Positions 34,760-44,933 of a stretch of 64,000 nt of DNA are shown piece by piece. The notes beneath the pieces are model-generated. The model did no database searches and had not been told where the DNA came from. It saw only the letters and a program-made list of their open reading frames with translations. The number at the start of each line of letters is the position of its first letter. Positions within the stretch are counted from its first letter, which is position 1. The stretch is taken from the NCBI GenBank assembly GCA_963920665.1, contig OY987266.1, forward strand, positions 749,001 through 813,000. Reading direction: 5' to 3'. The position numbers and the translations under genes are program-made. The DNA comes from Straminergon stramineum (taxonomy: Eukaryota; Streptophyta; Bryopsida; Hypnales; Calliergonaceae).

Positions 34760-35549
34760 CATATAGGCAAAGGTTGTTTTTTAGCCACTCAACATCAACT
34801 TTTGCCATAAATGTAGTCCACGCAAGATATACAATCGGTTTCATATACCAATATGCTGAGGGGGTCATTTTAGGGGGGTTCCTAAATGGCATCACAAAAC
34901 TCACCACATGAATAAATGGGGAAAGTTCCAAACCTTTGTTCTTCCACTACTAGAAATTGAAAATTGAACTCACACGAGGAATCCTCAAAAATGTGAGAAT
35001 TCTTTCAGCTCTTTGGTCCTCCAAAACTCTATATCTCAAAAAAAGATCCAACCTTGCCAACTCATTTTTGGAAGCCAAACCCTTGTTATACAATCACACC
35101 AATCGAAACACTTGTATGTCATTGGCTACATTAGATAGTTTAGGGGTGAAAATAGAGAAATATTGCATTAAAATAGGTAATCTTTCTTCAAGTGGCCATT
35201 TCAAAACCTTCAATATGGAGGAAGTAGGAGGGACTACTAATGAAATGGATATTTGGATCTCCCACAAAGTTTGCACTTGGGTTGGAAGGGACTTTCTCAC
35301 AAGTTGAGGCCACATTCTCACTTTCCAATTCATAACATAGCACCTCCTTGCCATGCTTATCCAAAATGCCTTCCTCTCGTACAGATATGGTGGGCATAGA
35401 GTGGAATAAGAACATGTCTTGAACATGTTGTTTAATTTTGTCACTCCATCTTCTATATGTATCATCCTTTGTAACTTCCTCGCTAGACACCCAAATCCCA
35501 AGCACCAGAAGAAAATGAGGGGTTTTGTGACTCCAAAAAGCAATTGGTT

Positions 35550-36825
35550 TTAAGTTGCATAAGACATTTTGTGACTAGTGATAATTTGGAGCCCTAGTTG
35601 CAGTAGGCAAGTTGCATGTAGGATTGTAGTTGCAAGTCGCGTTAGTCTATTTGGAACTTAATTGATGAACTTTTTTGACGTGGTTGCTTATATGGTATTT
35701 GCTGCCACGTGAGCTTAGTCGCTCAATTGAAGAGTTGTGCAACTTGTTGGCAACTCATTTGCAACTAATGTTTGATTTGTTTGCAACTCATATGTGACTT
35801 TATTGAAACTTATCTATAATTTCATTACAACTCATTGCAACTTCAATGTGACTTCATTGAAACTTATCTATAACTTCATTGCAACCCATTGCAACTTCAA
35901 TGTGACTTGTTTGTGACTCATTTACAACTTGTCTAAGACTTATAGATTTTAAAATTTTAAAATTTTAATCTCAATGACTCATAGATTTGTACATTTCAGA
36001 TCTAGATTTTTTCAATTTCAAAAATCATAATATTGGTATTTAATAGATTTCACTGGTTTTAGAAATTTTACAATTTCATAGGTTTTTAATATTTGGGATT
36101 TTAAATATTTTTAGATTTTTGTAGAATGTAGAAATCTACACACTAACACACCATAGAAATCTACAAAATATAGAAGTCTTTGAATTCTACTGACAAAAAT
36201 CATTACATTAGAATACAACAACTTGCATGTCTTGTATGTCCAACCTAATGGTACTCTTTGCAATTGATATGGTACAATTGATATAAGACAATCAGGAAAT
36301 GACTTCGGAAATGACTAAAAAATGACTACAGAAACAACTAGGAAATCACTAAAAAAACAATTTAGAAAATGACTCTGATACAACTAAAAAACGACTAGGA
36401 ATTGACTAAAAATGACTTGAAATTGACCTAGAAACAACTAGCCTCATTTTACAATTGGAGTTGCTTTCTAGTCGTTTTTTGCTATTGCAGATTGACATGG
36501 TGGATTCCATAGAACATAGACTTGTTTACATCGACAACTATGATGAATATTAGATGGAGAATAATTCACATTCATTTTGAAGTTGAACTCTATTACAACT
36601 CTTGGAATCCTACACTTCATTTTATGACTGCTATGCAACCAAAATAATGTATTCATTTTATTCTACAACTACTTTGCAACTAAAACATTATATTATTGGT
36701 GTATAACAATGATGTAAGAATTTGGTGCAAATAGAGAGGGCTACACTACTACAATCGCAAGATAGTTGTATTGGACACTTAGTTTCATTTTAGTTAGTTG
36801 TAGCGGACACATTTTTCTTCTAGTG
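35550..36825. mobile_element. Insertion in the caspase-like pseudogene, CACTA-like right end
   Basis: It separates two homologous blocks of the decayed gene. The right end, read inverted, is CACTAGAAGAAAAATGTG (to 36825). Repeated TTGCAACT and GTGACTT words near the left and ATGACT and ACAACTA words near the right look like subterminal repeats. The left boundary is not defined. Confidence 0.5.
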
Positions 36826-37576
36826 AAGCCTACTTAGCTCATACTACACTCCTCCCTCCAAATCACCGCCTTGACAAATTTCATATTCAAATAGTAGAAA
36901 CAAGAGAGGTTCCTCATCTCTTGTACTTGTAGCCACTCGCGTCCCAATGGATATGCTATCGTGCCACACCTCTAAATAGCAAGCTGAAGTGATCAAAGTT
37001 ACACAATACTAACTTGATAGAGGTTGTAGTAGATCATTCACCTCCTTGGCAATTAAGATGTCATAATGATCATTAATGTCAACTCCCACCAAGATTAGTG
37101 AAGAACTGCCTTTCTCTCCATGTATGAAAATCAGAAGAAGCAATCTATCTTCAACTTCCATCAAAGTTGTTATCTCTTGGAGTTTGGTCTTGAACTCAAT
37201 GATCAAGGCGTAGGAGCTACATACACCATAGAACTTGGAATCATCCTTTGAAAAGACAATTGTCTTGTCTCCTTTTGTATGACCCGAAAGGTATGGTCCC
37301 CCTAATTCTACTTCTGCCAAAAGATCAACACAAGTTAGCAAACACTACTCATCCATTCTCTCTATAAAGCGCATGTGCAAGGGCAAAGTTGCTTGCAAAA
37401 CAACCGTCGTCATCTCAAGGACCAACTTCAAAAGGGCCCAAAAACCCTAATAAGAATGTGCACCCATCTTTAGAGCTCTCATTCACACCAACTTTCGAAT
37501 TTGGCAAAATGCTCTGAAGATGAGTTAACCATGACTCATCCATCATTCTAGAATTGACTTCTCCATCTTTACTCAT

Positions 37577-38268
37577 CGTAATCTTGTTTCAAGAAAACCA
37601 AAAACATGAATCCTTACTGCTCTACACAAAAACTCCAAGTGGTGAAAAAGTGGACTAAGATAAGAGATAAAGTAGCCAAATACTCAAATAAGATAGATCC
37701 ACAACATCGACACAACAAAGTCACCAAAAAAAACCAATCCAACTCCCTTCCAAATTCCAAACTCTAAAACCCTAAAAGAGTAGCACGACCAAACCCATGA
37801 CATTCAAAATTTCCTACTCAATTCCCAAACTCAGAAGCAAATCCATTAATGGTTCCCTAGAGTCTTTTCAATTTTTGTCGATGTGATGCTTGTGTTGTTG
37901 GTGAGTTGTTATACATGTAACTAGACAAGGTTGTCCATACCAACGTGAATCTGGCTTTTCACATCAATATGTCCGTCGGCGTTAGTCTTGACTCGTTAGA
38001 ATTGCAATCAAAAGTTGACGACTAAAAAATATCTTTTTTTTGATGGTCTGTCCGTCCCTATTGATGGCCTACCGTCCAAGTTGACGGACAACCCGTCATT
38101 GTTGACGGCAAGCTATTGAGGATGATGAATGGACCGTCCAAAAAAAATTATTTTTGGATCCTAACGGACGCAAGGTTGAATCCTGACATTTTGTTTATCT
38201 AGACATGACATGACACTAACAACCCTGTAACTAGATTTATAAAAAAAAATTATTTGGATATATTTATA
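37577..38268. other. Intergenic DNA with CCGTC/GACGG clusters
   Basis: Between 37970 and 38175 the word CCGTC or its complement occurs many times, which may be the subterminal region of an unidentified element. No gene was seen. Confidence 0.4.
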
Positions 38269-38501
38269 CAAAATAATGAAATTAGGGTGCACCTTACTAA
38301 TTTCTCAACACCTTCCACATATGGTATAATCATTTTCTATTGTTGTTCAAGGATGTAAGTAATTTTCATCAAAAATTAGATAGTCAAAGAGTTATAAGCA
38401 CCTTTGCACATGACTCTAAGTTCGTATAGGCCTTCACTTGGACAAGCAAGTAAGTTCTAAAGTAACTTAATTGGGTAAAGCAACCTAATTTCCCTATTTT
38501 G
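38269..38501. mobile_element. TA-flanked MITE related to 15251-15475
   Basis: The left end CAAAATAATGAAATTAGGGTGC and the inverted right end CAAAATAGGGAAATTAGGTTGC flank 233 bp. TA lies outside both ends (38267-38268 and 38502-38503). Confidence 0.8.
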
Positions 38502-38779
38502 TATAGCTATATTCTAAGTGTCAAGATTGATTAGAAAATATATTGCTATATACCATATTTATATGAAGACCAAGTTAATTGATGTAATTCAAAGTAAATG
38601 AACTTGGCTAAAAGTAATTTACTTAACTAAACTTTACATTAAGTTGATTTATTATATAAATATCAAACTAAAATTAGAATTTCTTGTAGAAGAATTTATT
38701 ATTTTCTATTCGGACTATACCCCCACCCCCACCCCATTTTATGTGAAGTTTCAGAAATCATGGTAGTAAATTTTTTTGA

Positions 38780-39715
38780 ATAGAAGGTGTGTCAATTGGA
38801 ATGTCACCTAAAATCTATTGTAGTTGACATTACAAAAAACATCTAAAATCTAGAAAAACGGAAAAACACATTGTGATGTCAACTTGTTCAATGAAAATGA
38901 ATGCAAAAAATGGTTGTTCCAAGCTTTCCAAAATGCTCCACATATATGCTATGTAGATTCCACCTCAAACATTGCTTCATGAATATAATATCTTCATTGG
39001 GATTAGTGTGCCCTATGTTGTTGCCATAGCCAAAACTAAAGTAAAAGTAATTTTCTAATTTTTTTAATTCATCCAAACTTCAAAATTTGATAACTTTCAC
39101 ACCGTAGTTCCAAACACCACAAAACAAAGCATGTGCACCCCTCCTCGCCAAGGGGTTCCTCATAGTACAAAGAATGCAATTGGAGGATGCATGGTCCATG
39201 AGATCTCAACGTAACAAACAAATAAAAAGAAAACAAACAAACAACTTTAGTTAAGGTATGGACAAGTATAGCCCTATACCATTGCCGCAACCAAAACAAA
39301 AAGTAAAAGTAAAGATAATCTTTTATTTATTTAATTTGTAAAATTTTAAAATTCAATATCTTTGATGCACAAAGGAGTGCAAGGGCTTTGTTGTAGTGTG
39401 AGAGATTGCATTCTTGATATGAAGAAAAAACTCTATGGACGAAGGAATGCAAGGGCTTTTGTTTTGTAGTGTTTGGACACCCCATGCAAAACTTACAAAT
39501 TTTCCAAAATTAAATATAATTTAATTCAATCTTCCGATTCATAAAAACCTTTGAAATTCAATAACTTTCACACCATGTGTCAAAATGCCACGAAACAAAG
39601 TCTATGCACCCCCCTTTGCCAAGAGCTTTCTAATAGTACCAAGAGTGCCATTGAACACTTCACGATTTCTTAGATCTTAGCGTATCAAACAAATAACCTA
39701 ACTTAAGCTATGAAT
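38780..39715. repeat. Dispersed repeat family N, two copies
   Basis: The phrase AACTTTCACACC..CCAAA..CCAC.AAACAAAG..TGCACCCC occurs at about 39090 and 39570, and again at 50595. The stretch 38790-38940 also resembles the left part of the CACTA element at 27371 (AATGTCACCTAAAATCT). No gene. Confidence 0.6.
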
Positions 39716-41039
39716 GTAGCTATTGAGATTTGGACTCTACCTTATTTATGCTAAATTGTTCAATTCAAGATGCTCTTACAAATTGAAGCAATACCTTTAT
39801 CTTGAAAGCTATACCAATTAATGAAAATTCAAGCCACTTTGAAGAACTTGAATGTAGAAGGGTAATTCAATAGTCCTCCTATCAATAGAAAAGTATAGGT
39901 ATTTCTTGGACCACTTACAATGTACCTTTATTTATTTTGAGTTTGCAAAAAAATTGAAATACTTTCACCCAAAACATTTTTACCCCTTTTGTAACCACAA
40001 TACACCAGTTTAGAAATTGATATAATGAATACACATTCAATAACATTTTTATATATTCTAAAGATACTAGAGTGTAAAACATACAACTTATATGAAATAT
40101 TCTCAAATATCCTAAAATACTCAATACATATTTTGTAATAAGATTGTCTTCCAACTCATCATGAATAGACTAGTTTTTGGTCAATTTACATTTCAATATG
40201 AATTCAAAAAGAATCCTACATGAATTTGTCAAAACCTTTCTTCTTTGAATTGACTTTTTGCTTAACTCTATTAACTCATAAAATAGTAGGCTTCTATATG
40301 AATTGTTCTTATAAATTGAGAAATTAGAATCATAAAGTGAAATGCCGATATGTTGAACAAAGGGTGAAAGGGGATTCTAAGATCATAATCAATTTAACTT
40401 AGAATGGATTATATTTAGACCTATTTTTTTTTAATGAAATCTCTCTATAAAAATATTTCTTTTGAGAAAAGTCAAAAATGTTTCATTTATTTTTATAGGA
40501 AAAATGTCTATATTAAGTAGGATCAAATGTTACAAGTTTCATGAATTTTGAATTTTTATTGGTTAAAATCTTATTGAATGAAATTTGGTCTCAAATTTTT
40601 AAAACCATAAATTGCAAAAAAAAATAGCAAATTATCTAAAATAAATCCAAGGAGATTTTAGAAAATTGGTTGTTTCAAATGAAGTTCCAAATTTCAATAA
40701 TTGACAAATGAAAATGAAATGGCATCCAAGCATTAAAGAGTGATTGGCAATTCCCCTCAATGCTATAGCTTCTTGATGTGCAATAGCTTGTATTAGTTGT
40801 TGTTGTTTGATAGGATGGCTAGACCATGCATTCTTGCCAAGAGAAGAAAATGTTGTTTGACTTTTTTTTGTCCATGTTTTAGAAAGCTTCCTCCATGGCA
40901 TCAATGAAGGAGTCAATGTCCTTCTAAGAAAGTTATAGAAGATGGTTTGCATCCTCTCTTCCATGGTTTGATCACTTCCAAGTCTCAATCAAACATAATT
41001 CAAGGCACTAGATTTGTTTTTAGAATAGAAGAAAATTGA
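39716..41039. other. AT-rich intergenic DNA
   Basis: A 118-codon minus frame (40632-40988) has no recognised domain. Nothing else was identified. Confidence 0.45.
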
Positions 41040-43340
41040 TGATTTTGGCACTAATTTTCAACATGACCCCTATAGATAATCAATTAGGATTTAAGTTTGT
41101 AAATTTTTGTCTTTTTTTTATGTGTCTTTTACTTATTTTGACTAGTTGTTTTTGAATTTTGTGTTTTAATAGGCTGATTGGATTTTATTTGGTGTGTTTT
41201 TGGATTTTGAATGTGTATGTGCTGATTTGGGTGGTTGGTTTCCTAATTGGAATGATTAGGCTTCTAGCCAAGTTTTAGGTTTTTGAATCTGTGTTCCAAA
41301 TTGGGTGGTGATTCTGCCAAGTCGGATTGTTAGTGGGTGAGTATCTAGTCCAATTGGTTGTGTGGAAGTTAATTCCAATTTTTATTTTTTTTGTGTATGT
41401 GGCAGTTGCCTTGCAGTTCCAATTTGGTGGTTAGATGGTGTTTAGATTGTCTCTCTCTATCTGGTAATTGTTGGTTTTGTGATTCCTATTTGGTTTGATT
41501 TTTATTTTATTTTTCTTTTACCCACTAATGAGAGCTCCAGTTGGGGTCCCAGCCAAGTAGTAATGTGTATTTTCATTGTTTATGTGTATCATTGTGGTTA
41601 TGAGTGATGGAATGGTGATGTCTAAGTGTTGGAAGTGTTTCCAAATTGGTTGTATATGTGTTATTGGATTGGATGTGTGGTGTCTGAATGTTTTGGTACA
41701 GCGTATTTATGTCCTAGTTGGATGTTTGCTATTTGGAGAAGTTTGTGATGAAGTGTGTTGAGAAGAATGAGAAGGCAAAGTGAAGATAGATGGAAGCTAA
41801 GAAGTGAGTAAGATCTAATTGGAAGTTATAGGTGACAGAAAGTAAGTATTCCAATTAGGAAATAAAAAAATAAAAAAATAAAAAATGAGAATGTAAGAGG
41901 AGAAGAAATGAGACAATGAGTGGAAGAATAAAGAGAAAAAGTATTATGTGTAATGGTGATTTGTCACTAGTTGATTAATCAAGTCGAAATTACATATAAA
42001 TTAGTATTGTGTGTATGTTTGCAATATTATGTGCTGTGATCTTTGGTGAATTAAGTGTGAAAGTGGATGTTGAAATGATGGAGAATAGTTTGTGGCTATA
42101 GTCCAAGTTGGATTTAACCCCTAAATGCCCAAGGCACCAAATTTTGGTGTTTCAAAAACTTTGAAGTTAAGTAAAACCCAACCAAATTGCTATTATTAGT
42201 AGTTTGTATTTTTGGAGAATTATTTTTGAAGTCTAGTTTTAGGATCAAAAAGTTGATCTGAAAAATAAAGGATTATGATTTTTCTATAGAAGATTTAGTG
42301 CAAGGATGCCCATTGCAATCTTGACTTCCCATAGTGTTGAGGGCTCTTGAAAATGACCCTCAAATACACTAGATCTTGGAGGCAAAATCACATTAGAAAT
42401 TCATTTAAAAAAATTGTAGAATAGATTTTGAAAAACTGTAAATTGATTGGGGTTGTGCATGTTGGGCCCTAAAACCTCATATCTTTTTAGTGACCAACTT
42501 TTTAGAGTTGACATGCAAAAAGTGAATTGAAAAATTTTCACAATTTTTTCACCCTCATGATCAAACATTATAATCTTTCAATTTGTAAGTGATATTGTTA
42601 TGTTTTCTTTTCCTATGTGATCTCTAACATGTCTAGTTTGAATTTTTATGGTTACAATTCAAAAGAAATTGGTACAACTTATGAAAATGTCGACTTTTTG
42701 TTCAATTTAGATCAAATTTCAAGGAGCTCCAAACAGGCCTTGGGCATTTAGGGGTTAATCATAGTGCATGTTTCCAAACGAGAAGTTTGTTTGCTAGAGG
42801 ATGTTTGGATATTAATATGAGAATATTTTGTGAGCCTAATTGGGAGTTATGAGTATGTTTTATTAGTCCAGTACCAATTAGGGAATTAAGGTTTGATCAT
42901 TGTTTGATTCAATTCCTAATTGGAGTGAATGGGAAATTTGTGAATTGTCATATAAGAGGAATCAATTTATAAGATAGTGAAATGAGTTAAGCATATTCGA
43001 GAGAAGGATAAAAGTAAGAAAATAAATTCCAAATTGGTGAAGCAAGAAGCTATGGTTCCCTAGTTGGAGACAAAGCAATCGGTAGGGATTAGTTGCCAAG
43101 TTGGAAGTTGAAAAGCCAAAGTAAGGTTGTGAAAGCAAGAAGCCCAATTTGGAGCAAAAGGATAAAGAAGCTAAGTTATTAAAGATTAAGTTGAAGAAAC
43201 AAATTTAGGAGTTACTTTATCCTTGTAGCCATTAAGAGGGGAGTGGAAGGAATCTAGTAATTAGATTATAATTGTGAGGTTTTAAATTACTCCTAGTTGG
43301 AAGTATCTTCTCCTTTTGTGGTTGTCATTTGGCTATTTGG
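41040..43340. other. Tract dense in CCAATTGG-like dyads, split by element E
   Basis: Near-palindromes of the form CC(A/T)A(A/G)TTGG or CCAATTAGG recur more than 20 times, for example near 41242, 41294, 41353, 41420, 41643, 41817, 41853, 42103, 42839, 42878, 42914, 43030, 43060, 43090, 43142 and 43292. The strand runs from G/T-rich to A/G-rich twice. The element at 42114-42758 lies in the middle and lacks the motif density. No coding sequence was recognised. Confidence 0.65.
42114..42758 (+). mobile_element. TTAA-ended element E with perfect 22-bp inverted ends
   Basis: 42114-42135 and 42737-42758 are exact inverted repeats that begin TTAACCCCTAAATGCCCAAG. The element is 645 bp and non-coding. 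Related copies: 54287-54934 (reversed) and the fragment ending at 50008. Confidence 0.92.
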
Positions 43341-44933
43341 CTATTATTTCTTAAGTTAGAAACATCCCTATTTAAATTGCCTCCCTAGGAATGAACTTTA
43401 CTATTAGCTTTATTATTTCCAAATAGGATCTAAGCTTATCTATACCCCCATGGCCACAAACTTCAATACTTTGGCACCAACTACGGATGACTAAAAGCTA
43501 CAATAACTATGCATTCCCATCCAAATAAAAAGACCAAGGCTTTTGTAGGGTGAAATAAGATAAACCAACCTATGACAAGCAAACCATCCAATGTAGACAT
43601 CCAAGAAATGACCCATTACAGTCTCATATCAATCCATGGCTAATTAATGAGTTTTGAGTTAATTAGGTTGCATGAGTGGCCACAATCAATGCCTTGGGTG
43701 ATGGTGAAGAAATTATTAGTGGGAGTGATAGGAACTTCCACCATTCTAGTATAAATTCATCACAAGAATTATTTTTTTAATCCTTCATGTCATGCCCATG
43801 TTAGAAAATATTGTGGTTTGGGGGTAGTCTAGAAATTTTTTAGGGACAATTGGTTAGACACTTCAAAAATTCATAACAAATTTATACTTGGTCAAAAAAA
43901 GAAAATTTCAATTGCTCTCTCCATTTATCACATCTATCTTTATATGGAAAAAAAGTTTAATTTTGTTCAATAATCTTAACAAGGCAAACCAGCCATTAGG
44001 CCCATCATAGGTTGGTTTACCTTAGTGCCAAATTGCACTACCAAAAAAATTGGCTAAAAAATGATGAAAAACTTAGTTTTTTGCAAAAAAAAAATTTGAA
44101 TTAAAAAAACCTAATTGGATGAAATTATCATATTGTGGATGAAAACAAAATTAAAGATATGTGATATGTGCCCATGCTAATGTGATTTATTCTATCTAAT
44201 ATGTGGATGAATGTTGAAATTTGGAGCACCACTTGTTAGCGAATTTTGTTGAAGCATTTAAGCATTAATCTAGCATTTATTTTAAGACAGAGGGAGTACT
44301 AGTTTTGTACAAAAAGCTCAATAAAATCAACTACAACCTCAAGTCGAGTCGAGTCAGAGACAATATATTCCAGGTGGCAATCTTGACAAACACAACTGAA
44401 TTCACAGGCCAGGAATACCAACATAAGGTCAACAATATCTCACTCAAAGGGCATAAGTTACCCACCTCCAAATATGCCCACGCAATTGACAGATCAGTGA
44501 TGAGTAGCTCCAGATTTCAAATTGATTGTTGTAAATTACATAAGCCCATCCTTACTATGCAAGATGATGGCTGATTTCTAGTCTCTAATTTGTTTCTACA
44601 GGAACGCAGATCGTGTCAAAAATTGTCTACAGCTCTAATCACAAAATAGGAAGAGACGTGTCCGTTACATCTGCACATAATATGAGGCACAAACAGAAGT
44701 CTTACACACTTCGATCCAGTGAATCAATGCCCAATATATGTACTTCACGCAGTTAGGTGACACTCCTTGATGGCATTGTCCGCTGCTTTGAAGACTTGTC
44801 ACTTTCATGGCACATCACCGCAATCACCCCAACATCTGAGCTAACCACGTCCGTGCCATTAGCGCTTCCTCTCCAAACTCCGCTTAGCAAAGTTATAGAT
44901 TCCAAAGCTTTCCAAAGAGTCTCTTTATGCAAA
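43341..44933. other. Intergenic DNA downstream of the EPTSP-motif gene
   Basis: Mostly AT-rich. ACAGAGGGAGTACTAG at 44285 resembles a Stowaway-type end. 44760-44930 is less AT-rich and may be 3' UTR of the gene on the minus strand. No other gene was seen. Confidence 0.4.

Larger units (their letters stand above)
34320..37576 (-). pseudogene. Decayed caspase-like (HG...TSAC motif) gene with repeat tail
   Basis: Several minus-strand blocks read as one broken protein. Block 1, 37418-37576, starts MSKDGEV and stops at TGA 37415-37417. Block 2, about 37010-37330, is in another frame and contains LLLIFIHGEKG. After an in-frame TAG (37009-37011) it continues as VTLITSACYLEVW, with the Cys codon at 36979-36981. 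Block 3, 35190-35505, contains TYRRWSDKIKQ and GILDKHG. Block 4, about 34740-35190, contains ELARLDLFLRYRV and two further stops. The HG and T-A-C-Y motifs and the order of later blocks recall a caspase-like family of plants and fungi, where the motif is usually CYSGGW. Stops, frameshifts and a 1.3-kb insertion make it non-functional. Family assignment is from memory. Confidence 0.65.

Noticed and set aside
34957..35307. 116-codon frame on the plus strand
   Set aside because: It is antisense to the caspase-like pseudogene blocks and matches nothing.
34945..36825. A CACTA element from CACTACTAG at 34945 to 36825
   Set aside because: The flanking trinucleotides differ (TTC and AAG), and pseudogene homology appears to continue through 34945, so a later left boundary is preferred.
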